From Actinomyces oris (GTDB taxonomy: Bacteria > Actinomycetota > Actinomycetes > Actinomycetales > Actinomycetaceae): a stretch of 64,000 nt of DNA. Where the stretch lies: the NCBI RefSeq assembly GCF_001937665.1, contig NZ_MSKL01000006.1:1-64000 (forward strand). The letters run 5' to 3'. Position 1 is the first letter of the stretch. Each line of letters begins with the position of its first letter. Below are positions 56,605 to 64,000 of this stretch, piece by piece. The notes below the pieces were generated by a model. That model searched no databases, was not told the DNA's origin, and saw nothing but the letters and a program-made list of their open reading frames with translations. The translations under genes and the position numbers were made by a program.

Positions 56605-57648
56605 TCACAGGTCCGTCAGCCCCGGGGCGACCTCGTCGCGGCGGGCGCGCATGAGCTCGAGCAGCTCGGGCTCGGTGGGCATGGCAGTGGAGCACTCCAG
56701 TCGCGAGGAGACGATCGCTCCGGCGGTGGAGGCGGCGAAGATGGTCTTCTCCAAGGACCAGCCCGACAGCAGGCCATGACAGATGGCCCCGCCGAAGGCG
56801 TCCCCGGCGCCCAGACCGTTCTTCGTTTCCACCGAGGTCACGGGCATCTCCACCCGCTCGGTGCGGGTCTTGGCCAGCGTCCCCTCCAGTCCCTGCTTGA
56901 CGATGGCCAGCTCGACACCGGCCTCCAGGAGGGCGTCGGCCGCCCGCTCGGGGTCGCGCTCACCGACGGCGACCTCGCACTCCTCCCGGTTGCCGATGGC
57001 GACGGTGACCTTCGGCAGGATCCTCGAGACCTCCCGGTGGGCGGTCTCCTTGTCCTTCCAGAACATGGGGCGGTAGTCGAGATCGGCGATCGTGAAGCGC
57101 CGCCGGTCACGGGTGCCCAAGGCCGCGTGGTGGGCAGAGCGCGAGGGCTCCTTGCTCAGTCCGGTCACCGAGATCCAGAAGATGGAGGCGTCACGAATGG
57201 CATCGAGCGGCAGGTCCTCCCACGTCAGCTCCAGGTCCGGGGCCGAGGGCTCGCGATAGAAGTAGAGGGGGAAGTCGTCCGGAGGGAAGATCTCGCAGAA
57301 GGTGACCGGGGTGTTGTAGGCGGCCTTGGTGACGACGTGGCGGTCGTCGACCCCCAGGCGGCGCATCTCGGTGTGCACGAAGCGCCCGAAGGGGTCATTG
57401 CCCACTCCGGTGACGACGGCGGAGCGGTGCCCGTAGCGGGCGGCGGCCACCGCTACGTTGGTGGGGCTTCCGCCCAGGAACTTGCCGAAGCTCTCCACGT
57501 CCTCCAGCCCGACGCCGACCTGGAGGGGGTAGATGTCGATACCGCAGCGCCCGATGGTGAGCACGTCGAGTCGGTCGGGGCCTCCGGGCAGGCTCTCGGG
57601 GGCGACTGCCTCAGCCACCTTGGTCGTTGCCGTCGTTGCTGTCGTCAC
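56605..57648 (-). CDS. iolC: 5-dehydro-2-deoxygluconokinase
   Basis: A 347-residue PfkB/ribokinase-family kinase. VLTIGRCGIDIYPLQVGVGLEDVESFGKFLGGSPTNVAVAAARYG is the IolC N-terminal pattern (split here by motif), DLDYRPMFW the middle and KNGLGAGDAFGGAICHGLL the anion hole and catalytic Asp. Confidence 0.2.
   Translation of the reverse strand: MTTATTATTKVAEAVAPESLPGGPDRLDVLTIGRCGIDIYPLQVGVGLEDVESFGKFLGGSPTNVAVAAARYGHRSAVVTGVGNDPFGRFVHTEMRRLGVDDRHVVTKAAYNTPVTFCEIFPPDDFPLYFYREPSAPDLELTWEDLPLDAIRDASIFWISVTGLSKEPSRSAHHAALGTRDRRRFTIADLDYRPMFWKDKETAHREVSRILPKVTVAIGNREECEVAVGERDPERAADALLEAGVELAIVKQGLEGTLAKTRTERVEMPVTSVETKNGLGAGDAFGGAICHGLLSGWSLEKTIFAASTAGAIVSSRLECSTAMPTEPELLELMRARRDEVAPGLTDL
56605..57648 (-). 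CDS. iolC: 5-dehydro-2-deoxygluconokinase (IolC)
   Basis: A 347-residue PfkB/ribokinase-family kinase that phosphorylates 2-deoxy-5-keto-gluconate. The N-terminal part has TIGRCGIDIYPLQ and FLGGSPTNVAVAAARYG, the middle has DLDYRPMFW, and NGLGAGDAFGGAICHG carries the anion hole and catalytic Asp. The likely start is GTG 57648 with a distant GGAG; the first 15 residues are Thr/Ala-rich. It heads the operon iolC-Cgl0159-iolB-iolD and is divergent from the GntR regulator, with operator site 5 (57753-57768) between them. Confidence 0.95.
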   Translation of the reverse strand: MTTATTATTKVAEAVAPESLPGGPDRLDVLTIGRCGIDIYPLQVGVGLEDVESFGKFLGGSPTNVAVAAARYGHRSAVVTGVGNDPFGRFVHTEMRRLGVDDRHVVTKAAYNTPVTFCEIFPPDDFPLYFYREPSAPDLELTWEDLPLDAIRDASIFWISVTGLSKEPSRSAHHAALGTRDRRRFTIADLDYRPMFWKDKETAHREVSRILPKVTVAIGNREECEVAVGERDPERAADALLEAGVELAIVKQGLEGTLAKTRTERVEMPVTSVETKNGLGAGDAFGGAICHGLLSGWSLEKTIFAASTAGAIVSSRLECSTAMPTEPELLELMRARRDEVAPGLTDL

Positions 57649-57752
57649 GGTGATCGCGTCTCCACATCCTTGGGGCCTGCAGGCCTGCGGGAATGAGGTC
57701 TGCGTCGGGCGTCACTGCGAAGCCTGCCCCACAGGACCACCTCAGGTCAAGC

Positions 57753-57768
57753 ATTTGTCAGAACATTT
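57753..57768. promoter_or_regulatory. GntR/HutC-type operator, site 5 (iolC/gntR divergent promoter)
   Basis: ATTTGTCAGAACATTT: left arm fits the consensus exactly, right arm is weaker. It lies 105 nt upstream of iolC and 33 nt upstream of the gntR ATG, suiting autoregulation together with control of iolC. TTGACC (57745-57750, minus strand) may be a -35. Confidence 0.7.
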
Positions 57769-57800
57769 GAGGGTCCACTTTCCCGCGGATCGGCGCCGGG

Positions 57801-58631
57801 ATGACGACAGTGCGTGACATCAGCACACAGCATCCGTATGCTCAAGGCATTATCACGTCTGACGCACAGGCCCATCTCATGCCCGATTCAACACCTCCTT
57901 TCGCCCTCGACATCACGATCGACCGCGATTCCAAGACGCCGCTGCACACACAAATTTCCGAGCCGTTGGCCTCACTCATCCTCGACGGCACACTGCCGGC
58001 CGGCAGCCGTCTGGAGGACGAGCTCTCGATGGCCAAGCGACTGAAGGTCTCCCGCCCCACAGCACGCCAGGCCCTTCAGCACCTGGTGGACCGCGGCCTG
58101 GTCAAGCGCCGTCGGGGCGTGGGCACGATCGTCTCCCCCATGCACGTCCACCGGCCGATGCAGCTGACCAGCCTGCTGTCGGACCTGTCCGCAGCCGGCC
58201 ACACGACCTCCACGAGCGTGCTGGACTACGTCGAGCACGAGGCCGACGCCGACGACGCCGAGCACCTCGAGGTCGAGGAGGGCACCGCCGTCGTGACCTG
58301 CACCCGCATTCGCTGCGCCGACGGCGAGCCGATCGCGGTGCTGTCCAACCTCATGCCGGCGGCCATCGCCCCCACCCGCGAGGAGCTGGAGACGGGGGGC
58401 CTCTACGACCTGCTGCGCGCCCAGGACGCCGTCCCCACCACGGCCAAGCAGACCATCGGGGCCCGCAACGCCACCACCCGCGAGGCCGACCTCCTCCACG
58501 AGCGACGCCGCGCCGCCCTGATGACCGCCACCCGCATCACCTACGACCAGTCGGGCCGCGTCATCGAGTACGGGCAGCACATCTATCGCGCCTCGCGCTA
58601 CACCTTCGAGACCTCCCTGTTCTCCAGCTAG
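57801..58631 (+). CDS. GntR-family regulator, HutC subfamily (UTRA domain), probable inositol regulator
   Basis: A 276-residue repressor. The winged helix (about residues 45-110) reads TPLHTQISEPLASLILDGTL and GSRLEDELSMAKRLKVSRPTARQALQHLVDRGLVKRRRGVGTIV; the C-terminal UTRA domain has TRIRCADGEPIAVLSNLMP and ATRITYDQSGRVIEYGQHIYRASRYTFETSL. HutC-type GntR proteins bind GTxTAxAC dyads; six such sites occur around the inositol genes here. It is divergent from iolC. ATG 57801 has only a weak site; an ATG at 57879 would drop 26 residues. Confidence 0.9.
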   Translation: MTTVRDISTQHPYAQGIITSDAQAHLMPDSTPPFALDITIDRDSKTPLHTQISEPLASLILDGTLPAGSRLEDELSMAKRLKVSRPTARQALQHLVDRGLVKRRRGVGTIVSPMHVHRPMQLTSLLSDLSAAGHTTSTSVLDYVEHEADADDAEHLEVEEGTAVVTCTRIRCADGEPIAVLSNLMPAAIAPTREELETGGLYDLLRAQDAVPTTAKQTIGARNATTREADLLHERRRAALMTATRITYDQSGRVIEYGQHIYRASRYTFETSLFSS

Positions 58632-58670
58632 CCCTCCCCCGACTCCAGGGCCACCACCGTTCCCAGGAAT

Positions 58671-58717
58671 CTTTGTCCTGACAATTTGTTGACAGATGTC
58701 GTCGAGCACACTTCAAT
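58671..58717 (+). promoter_or_regulatory. Promoter with adjacent operator, site 6 (transaldolase-like gene)
   Basis: CTTTGTCCTGACAATT (58671-58686) is immediately followed by a consensus -35 TTGACA (58689-58694), 17 bp, and a -10-like TTCAAT (58712-58717). It is the clearest sigma70-type promoter in the window. The gene starts 40 to 67 nt downstream. Confidence 0.8.
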
Positions 58718-58756
58718 AGGGCCTACCGGACCGCGGCTGCAAGGACGCCTGCGCGG

Positions 58757-59860
58757 ATGAACCCGAAAGAGAGCACAGAACCGATGAGCATCGACTACAC
58801 CCCCGGACCCCTTCTCGACGCCGCCCGCAACACGCCCACCGCACTGTGGAACGACTCGGCCGACCCCGACGAGCTGCGCCAGTCCATCTCCTTCGGAGGC
58901 GTGGGCGCCACCTGCAACCCCACCATCGCCTACACCTGCATCAACCAGCGCAAGGACGTGTGGCTCCCCCGCATCGCCGAGCTGGCCGAGGAGATGCCCG
59001 AGGCCACCGAGTCAGAGATCGGCTGGCAGGTCGTGCGCGAGATGAGCATCGAGGCCGCCAAGCTGCTCGAGCCCATCTTCGAGGAGCACAAGGGACGCAA
59101 CGGCCGCCTGTCCATGCAGACCGACCCGCGCCTGGCCCGCAGCGCCAAGGCCCTGGCCGACCAGGCCGAGGAGTTCTCCAACCTGGCCAAGAACATCATC
59201 GTCAAGATCCCCGCCACCTCCGTGGGCGTCAAGGCGATCGAGGACGCCACCTACCGGGGCGTGTCGGTCAACGTCACCGTCTCCTTCTCCGTGCCCCAGG
59301 CCGTGGCCACCGGTGAGGCCATCGAGCGCGGTCTCAAGCGCCGCGAGGCCGAGGGCAAGGACGTCTCCACCATGGGCCCGGTCGTCACCCTCATGGGCGG
59401 TCGCCTGGACGACTGGCTCAAGATCGTGGCCAAGCGGGACAAGCTCTTCCTCGACCCCGGCCACCTGGAGTGGGGTGGCGTGGCCGCGCTCAAGCGCGCC
59501 TACCAGGAGTTCCAGGCCCGCGGCCTGCGCGCCCGCGTGCTGTCGGCCGCCTTCCGGAACGTGCTGCAGTGGTCCGAGCTGGTCGGCGGCGACCTGGTCG
59601 TCTCCCCGCCCTTCGCCTGGCAGAAGCTCATCAACGACTCCGGCTACAAGGCCGTTGAGCGCATCAACGAGCCCGTTGCCCCCGAGATCATGGAGACGCT
59701 CCTGTCGATCCCGGAGTTCGTGCGCGCCTACGAGCCCGACGGCATGACGCCCGAGGAGTTCGACTCCTTCGGCGCGACCCGCCGCACCCTGCGCGGGTTC
59801 CTCCAGGCCGACGCCGACCTGGACACCCTGGTGCGCGACGTCATCATGCCCCAGCCCTGA
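58757..59860 (+). CDS. Transaldolase-family protein of the inositol cluster
   Basis: A 367-residue protein (358 if it starts at ATG 58784, MSIDYTPGPLL). GGVGATCNPTIAYTCINQ is the transaldolase N-terminal motif, RLSMQTDPRLARSAKALA the second, NIIVKIPATSVGVKAIEDA holds the Schiff-base Lys, and VSVNVTVSFSVPQA the next strand. It is not the housekeeping TalB/Tal type and resembles proteins found with polyol and inositol clusters. It has its own promoter with operator site 6, and iolG follows. Its substrate in inositol degradation is unknown; a dihydroxyacetone transfer from a deoxy-keto-sugar phosphate is a hypothesis only. Confidence 0.88.
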   Translation: MNPKESTEPMSIDYTPGPLLDAARNTPTALWNDSADPDELRQSISFGGVGATCNPTIAYTCINQRKDVWLPRIAELAEEMPEATESEIGWQVVREMSIEAAKLLEPIFEEHKGRNGRLSMQTDPRLARSAKALADQAEEFSNLAKNIIVKIPATSVGVKAIEDATYRGVSVNVTVSFSVPQAVATGEAIERGLKRREAEGKDVSTMGPVVTLMGGRLDDWLKIVAKRDKLFLDPGHLEWGGVAALKRAYQEFQARGLRARVLSAAFRNVLQWSELVGGDLVVSPPFAWQKLINDSGYKAVERINEPVAPEIMETLLSIPEFVRAYEPDGMTPEEFDSFGATRRTLRGFLQADADLDTLVRDVIMPQP

Positions 59861-59928
59861 TCGGCTCCAGTCAGGGTCGTCCGGGTCCTGGTGGGGGCCC
59901 GGGCGGCCAGAGCGGCACCCGCCGCACC

Positions 59929-59977
59929 GGGCGGGTCGACGACACGTTCAGACACGTTCCGCGTCGTCGACCCGCCC
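59929..59977 (+). terminator. Intercistronic hairpin between the transaldolase-like gene and iolG
   Basis: GGGCGGGTCGACGAC (59929-59943) pairs perfectly with 59963-59977. The loop region has the direct repeat GACACGTTC (59941 and 59951). It can terminate or process the transcript, so iolG may be less expressed than its neighbour or have another promoter. Confidence 0.7.
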
Positions 59978-60041
59978 ACCCACCACCGACCGCAGTTCAG
60001 ACACCAACCCACACACCCACTCACACGCAGAAGGAGCAAGG

Positions 60042-61031
60042 ATGCTCTCCATCGCCGTCATCGGCGCCGGCCGCATCGGCCACGTCCACGCCAAGACCAT
60101 CGCCGCCCACCCCCAGGCCCAGCTCGCACTGGTCTGCGACCCCTTCGAGGACGCAGCGGAGAAGCTCGCCGCCACCTACGGGGCCCGGTCCTGTAAGGAC
60201 GCCGAGGAGGTCTTCGCCGACCCCGAGATCGACGCCGTCATCGTCGGCTCCCCCACGCCGCTGCACATCCCCCACCTGCTGGCAGCCGCCAAGGCGGGCA
60301 AGGCGGTGCTGTGCGAGAAGCCGATCGCCCTGGACATGAAGGACGTCGAGGCCGCCCAGGCCGAGCTCGACGCCGTCAAGGTCCCCGTCATGTTCGGCTT
60401 CAACCGCCGCTTCGACCCCAGCTTCGCCGCCGCCCGCGCCGCGGTCGAGGCCGGCAGGATCGGAGACATCGAGCAGCTGACCATCATCAGCCGCGACCCG
60501 GCGGCCCCGCCGGCGGAGTACATCAAGGTCTCCGGCGGCATCTTCCGCGACATGACCATCCACGACTTCGACACCGCCCGCTTCTTCCTGGGTGAGATCG
60601 AGGAGGTCTACGCCGCCGGACAGAACCTCGACCCGGCTCTGAAGGACACCGGCGACTTCGACGCCGCCGTCGTCACCCTCAAGGCCGCCTCGGGCGCCGT
60701 GGCCACGATCATCAACAACCGCCACTGCTCCTCCGGCTACGACCAGCGCCTCGAGGCCTCGGGCCGCGAGGGCGCCCTGTTCGCCGAGAACATCCGCGCC
60801 ACCACGGTGCGCCTGTCCAACGGCGAGGTCACCGACGCCCAGGAGCCCTACCTCGACTTCTTCCTGGAGCGCTACGCCGACGCCTACCGCATCGAGCTGA
60901 GCGCCTTCATCGAGGCCGTCGAGGCCGGCACCACGCCTCCCACCGGCATCGAGGACGCCATCAAGGCCCTGCGCCTGGCCGAGGCCGCCACGGAGTCGGC
61001 CCACTCCGGGCAGCCGGTGCGCCTGAGCTGA
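60042..61031 (+). CDS. iolG: Inositol 2-dehydrogenase
   Basis: A 329-residue Gfo/Idh/MocA-family NAD-dependent enzyme that oxidises myo-inositol to 2-keto-myo-inositol, the first step. VIGAGRIGHVHAKTIAAHP is the Rossmann motif, LCEKPIALD supplies the catalytic Lys, and GGIFRDMTIHDFDTARF holds the conserved Asp-His pair. GAAGGAG lies five or six bases before the ATG. The strong hairpin at 61055-61100 ends the transcript. Confidence 0.94.
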   Translation: MLSIAVIGAGRIGHVHAKTIAAHPQAQLALVCDPFEDAAEKLAATYGARSCKDAEEVFADPEIDAVIVGSPTPLHIPHLLAAAKAGKAVLCEKPIALDMKDVEAAQAELDAVKVPVMFGFNRRFDPSFAAARAAVEAGRIGDIEQLTIISRDPAAPPAEYIKVSGGIFRDMTIHDFDTARFFLGEIEEVYAAGQNLDPALKDTGDFDAAVVTLKAASGAVATIINNRHCSSGYDQRLEASGREGALFAENIRATTVRLSNGEVTDAQEPYLDFFLERYADAYRIELSAFIEAVEAGTTPPTGIEDAIKALRLAEAATESAHSGQPVRLS

Positions 61032-61054
61032 GCTCCGGTTCACCCCTTCTGACG

Positions 61055-61100
61055 CGAGGTGGGCGTCGTCGAGCAATCCGTCTCGACGACGCCCACCTCG
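61055..61100 (+). terminator. Terminator hairpin of iolG
   Basis: Perfect 19-bp stem (61055-61073 with 61082-61100), eight-base loop, followed by TGTTCT. It begins 23 nt past the iolG stop. Confidence 0.9.
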
Positions 61101-61302
61101 TGTTCTCAGCGCCTGCGGGGCCGTTACGGGCTCAGCCGAGCCACTCCGCTGTGCTGCCCCATAACCTCCGAGAGCTTCGAAGCCATGGCGCCTCAAGACA
61201 CCAACGCAGCGGGCCCGATGGTCGTTGCTCGCTATGCTGGCCGGGCAGGCCGGGGCCGGCTCAGCTGCTCACAGCCGGTCGAGTGGTGCCTGACCTGAGC
61301 TG

Positions 61303-61405
61303 CACGAGGGTGGGAATCTATTGGAAGAGGGTCGGGCGCACTCCAGGTAGGTGGGGCCTTCGTGCAGTATGCACAACCCCCGACCAGTAGATCCCCACCC
61401 TCGTG
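61303..61405. repeat. Foldback element with 22-nt arms
   Basis: The left arm 61303-61324 (beginning CACGAGGGTGGG) and the inverted right arm 61384-61405 agree at 20 of 22 positions. Between them is a smaller hairpin GTGCA-GTA-TGCAC (61362-61374). No gene or target-site duplication is seen. Similar in size to the elements at 5895 and 45650 but different in sequence. Confidence 0.6.
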
Positions 61406-61815
61406 GAGTAGACCGGCTCAGGGCGGGACTCGGGCCGGAGCCGACGCTGGACCACGACCTCCGGGCACCTGAGCAGGAGCCAGGGCCAGGCAGGGGACGG
61501 TGAGGCCGGCCCCAGGGTGAGAACGCCCGACCCCAGCGCCAAGGTCCCGCGGCGTCGACCCCACCGGCAGCCCAGTGTCCACAGCGCTGACATCAATGAG
61601 CCCGACGTCGAAGTGCCCAATAGAGATCCTTGGAATAATGCGATTTCTCTCCGGCGTGCAGCGCCGGAGCCGGATTGATGTCAGCACCATGGACACCGAC
61701 GCCCCACCAGCCCCCTTCCCTTCGTCCCCGCCGTCGGTTCCAGGGCCAGCAACTCGCCCCACCGCGCGCCTCAGAAGTGAGGAGATAAGACACTCGACAC
61801 AGAACGCTTGCGCGC

Positions 61816-62778
61816 TCAGTCCTCCTCGTACAGGCGGTAGGTGAAGGAGTGGGAATGCCCCACCGCCAGGAAGATGAGGTCCTCCCCGCTGTTGAAGGCG
61901 TTGGGCGGGCAGGTCATGGGCTCAACGGCCACGCCGGGGCGGCCGAGCTCGTCGGCGGAGTATGCCTGCACCCAGGGGGTGTCCGAGCTCATGACGACGG
62001 CGCGATCGCCCTGCCCGCCGCGCAGGCTCACCTCCCACGCTCCCTCGGGCAGGGCGGTGTAGGCGTTGTCCGTCTGGACGGCCCCGACGAGCCGGCCCTC
62101 GCGCCAGTCCCAGTCGGTGCCCTCCACGCTGCGCCGGCACGTGGGCGCCATGCGGTCGTCGACGTCGAGGACCTCGGCCGCCGGGATGGTCAGGACGCAG
62201 TCGTCCAAGGGGACCGAGCGCGTGAGGTAGGGGTGGCAGGAGACGCCGTAGGGAGCGGGGGCGGGCTCGCCCTCGACCTCCGGCGCACCGGGGACCGGCC
62301 AGGCGGGTCGGGCCGCGCCGACGTTGGTGGCGGTCACCGTGACGCTCAGTCCGCGCTCGGCGTCGAGCGCGAAGCAGGCACTGGCCTCCAGGCTCCAGGG
62401 GTAGCCGTAGGAGGCCAGCAGGCTCAGTTCCAGGACGACCCGGCTGCGGGGGGCGCCGTCGTCGGGGCCGGAGGGGTCGTCGTCGGCGACCTGCCAGTCC
62501 ATCCAGCCGGCCAGGCCGTGGAGGGCCGAGCCGCTGGCCGGTTCATTGCAGCCCACGAGGAACTCGGTGCCGACGTAGTCGTAGCGGGCGCCGGCGATGC
62601 GGTTGGCCCACGGCAGCAGGGTCTTGCCCTGCCAGCCGGCGGGGAGCGTGGCCTCGGCGTCGAAGGGCATGATGAGGTCGCGCCCCTGGCGACGCAGGTG
62701 GACGAGCATGGCTCCCGACGAGGCGATACGCGCTTCGTAGTCGCCGGCGACCAGGTCGATGAGTTCTCCGTTAATCAT
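61816..62778 (-). CDS. Aldose 1-epimerase family protein
   Basis: A 320-residue mutarotase-fold protein. GKTLLPWANRIAGARYDY, GSALHGLAGWMDW (first catalytic His), GVSCHPYLTRSVPLD (second His) and GVAVEPMTCPPNAFNSGEDL (catalytic Glu) are in the usual order. It interconverts alpha and beta anomers of aldoses such as glucose or galactose. The ATG at 62778 follows AGGAG at a long spacing; an out-of-frame ATG lies between. It is 90 nt downstream of a LacI-type regulator gene on the same strand and may be controlled by it. Confidence 0.9.
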   Translation of the reverse strand: MINGELIDLVAGDYEARIASSGAMLVHLRRQGRDLIMPFDAEATLPAGWQGKTLLPWANRIAGARYDYVGTEFLVGCNEPASGSALHGLAGWMDWQVADDDPSGPDDGAPRSRVVLELSLLASYGYPWSLEASACFALDAERGLSVTVTATNVGAARPAWPVPGAPEVEGEPAPAPYGVSCHPYLTRSVPLDDCVLTIPAAEVLDVDDRMAPTCRRSVEGTDWDWREGRLVGAVQTDNAYTALPEGAWEVSLRGGQGDRAVVMSSDTPWVQAYSADELGRPGVAVEPMTCPPNAFNSGEDLIFLAVGHSHSFTYRLYEED

Positions 62779-62868
62779 GGTTGATCATGGCTCCTGTCCC
62801 AGTGTGCGGGGCGCGAGCCCCTCGGTTGTGGCTTCCTCGGCGAGGTTCACCGTACGCCGCGCGCCGCA

Positions 62869-63948
62869 TCAGGCACGGGCCTTGTCCCGGCGTTCACGTG
62901 GCGGGGCCGTTGTGTCGCGGACAACAAGCTCAGGGACCACCCGGTAGAGGCGCCCGCCCAGAGGCCGGTCCTCACCGGCCACCTCCGCCGGGATGTGGCC
63001 GTCCTGGTCCGGGTGCATCCGGGCCAGCAGCGCCCGCACCGCGACCTCGGCGATGAGGCCGGCATCCTGGCGCACCGTGGTCAGGGAGAAGGCCGAGGCC
63101 GCCGTGACCGGGATGCCGTCGTAGCCGGTGACGGCCAGATCCTCCGGCACCCGCACCCCCTGACGGCGCAGCTCCATGAGGGCCCCGACGGCGCAGTGGT
63201 CGTTGAAGCACAGGAGCGCCTCGGGGAGCTCACCGGTCTGGATGAGGTGGTGGACGGCCCTGGCCCCGCTGTCCTCATCGCCGCCCCCGGGAACCACCCG
63301 CGCGCCTCGCCCCAGGCCTCGCAGCTCCATGGCCTGGCCGAATCTCTCGATCCGTCGCCCTGCGGCAGTCTCCTGCCCACCGTCCACGTGGGTGATGCGG
63401 CGGCGCCCGGTGTCGACCAGATGATCGACGAGCAGCTGGATGCCGACGTCGTCACGGGAGTGGACCTCGTCGACGTCCCCCAGCTCGGTGCTGGTGCCGA
63501 TGAGGACCGTCGGGGTGCGGTCCCCGATGCAGGCCAGGGCGTCAACGGAGAGGTCGGGGTCGATGAGGATGAGGCCCTCGCAGCGCTGGAGCAGCAGCGA
63601 GCGCAGTCCGTCGGCCACATCACGGTGCGGGGTGGAGGTGGCCAGCACCAGCGCGTGATCCAGAGCGGAGGCCGCCTGGAAGAGCCCGTCCACAATGAGC
63701 CCCTGGTATGCCTGCCCGACGGCGAAGCTGGCGCCGATGAGCCCGGTGTGGCTGCGGCGCAGGAACTGGGCGCGCGGGTCCGCCTGGTAACCGAGATCGG
63801 CGGCGATGCGCAGGATCTCGCCACGGGTCTTCTCGGCGACACCGTCGGAGCCGTTGAGAGCCGCCGAGACGGTGGAGATGGAGCGGCCGGCGCGTTCGGC
63901 GACGGTCCTGATCGTGACTCGCCCACCTCGTCCTCGAGGTCCTTTCAC
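62869..63948 (-). CDS. LacI-family transcriptional regulator
   Basis: A protein of 359 residues (371 if GTG 63984 is used). The N-terminal helix-turn-helix reads VTIRTVAERAGRSISTVSAALNGSDGVAEKTRGEIL, here with Ser-Ile in the recognition-helix region, and RIAADLGYQADPRAQFLRRSHTGLIGASF is the hinge. The periplasmic-binding-like sugar domain contains LLVDHLVDTGRRRITHVDG, ALLCFNDHCAVGALMELRRQG and AVTGYDGIPVTAASAFSLTTVRQ. GGGAG lies nine bases before GTG 63948, so this start is preferred. The target is unknown; aldose epimerase downstream is the nearest candidate. Confidence 0.9.
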   Translation of the reverse strand: MKGPRGRGGRVTIRTVAERAGRSISTVSAALNGSDGVAEKTRGEILRIAADLGYQADPRAQFLRRSHTGLIGASFAVGQAYQGLIVDGLFQAASALDHALVLATSTPHRDVADGLRSLLLQRCEGLILIDPDLSVDALACIGDRTPTVLIGTSTELGDVDEVHSRDDVGIQLLVDHLVDTGRRRITHVDGGQETAAGRRIERFGQAMELRGLGRGARVVPGGGDEDSGARAVHHLIQTGELPEALLCFNDHCAVGALMELRRQGVRVPEDLAVTGYDGIPVTAASAFSLTTVRQDAGLIAEVAVRALLARMHPDQDGHIPAEVAGEDRPLGGRLYRVVPELVVRDTTAPPRERRDKARA

Positions 63949-64000
63949 GGCAGACGTCTCCCTTTCCACGCCGTTGTGCCTCACGAACCTGCATGATCCG

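Larger units (their letters stand above)
61032..61815. other. 784-bp intergenic region with terminator and a foldback element
   Basis: Contains the iolG terminator (61055-61100) and the foldback at 61303-61405. Open frames here have no motifs or ribosome sites; the peptide TRVGIYW appears on both strands only because the foldback is palindromic. The part from about 61410 to 61815 shows nothing recognisable. Confidence 0.55.

Noticed and set aside
56605-57648. A duplicate low-confidence iolC entry in the feature list
   Set aside because: It is a superseded draft of the same gene; use the entry with confidence 0.95.
61303-61405. Small gene encoding a TRVGIYW-containing peptide
   Set aside because: The same peptide appears on both strands because of the inverted repeat, and there is no ribosome site.

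Overview
The window is about 70% GC, densely coded, with GTG starts, many start/stop overlaps (ATGA, GTGA, TGATG) and long GC-rich hairpins between genes. NucS, a DUF2550 gene next to the ATP synthase operon, PspC-domain sensors and a Cgl0159-type aldolase in an inositol cluster all point to an actinobacterium. Protein style suggests the Actinomyces group (inference; no rRNA or tRNA gene was recognised in the window).

Layout. 1-2380: end of a PKD-like Thr-rich protein, a DinB-like protein and a metallo-beta-lactamase-fold hydrolase. 2486-5788 (minus): nucS, an AlkZ/AlkX-like winged-helix glycosylase candidate and nagA. 6026-16217 (minus): one long head-to-tail block with tsaC/sua5, a WecA/TagO-type transferase, atpI-like, atpB-E-F-H-A-G-D-C and DUF2550. 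16345-21476: a Lia/Psp-like envelope-stress locus, with a response regulator and PspC histidine kinase diverging from a PspC/LiaF-like membrane protein. 21630-30220: DJ-1/PfpI protein, cytoplasmic alpha-amylase, an RHH/Doc toxin-antitoxin pair bracketed by two copies of a foldback repeat, a methyltransferase, two alpha/beta hydrolases, an NADPH:quinone-type reductase diverging from an HxlR regulator, and a double carboxymuconolactone-decarboxylase protein. 30350-35791: GH3 beta-glucosidase with swapped domains, an HSL-type hydrolase, a DUF4143 ATPase behind 23-bp repeats, and a decayed RelB/YafQ-like pair. 35800-41105: a DesK/LiaS-like two-component system diverging from a three-gene ABC exporter operon. 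41205-45565: DUF4352-like membrane protein, guaA, a small membrane protein and a frameshifted SnoaL/NTF2-like gene.

45900-61031 is a myo-inositol catabolic region: zinc alcohol dehydrogenase, two sugar-porter MFS proteins, mmsA/iolA, iolD, iolB, a Cgl0159-type aldolase, iolC, a GntR/HutC-type regulator, a transaldolase-like protein and iolG. Six copies of a dyad close to TTTGTC-NN-GACAAA, fitting the HutC-type GntR core GTxTAxAC, lie upstream of adh, the transporter, mmsA, iolC/gntR, the transaldolase-like gene and, unexpectedly, the small membrane protein gene at 44660. They suggest one regulon. No iolE or iolH is visible here. The window closes with an aldose 1-epimerase and a LacI-family regulator.

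The most interesting material is the inositol regulon with its transaldolase-like and small membrane protein members, the Doc module between MITE-like repeats, the 23-bp repeat array at the DUF4143 gene, the operator-like dyads of three divergent promoters, and several MITE-like foldback elements.
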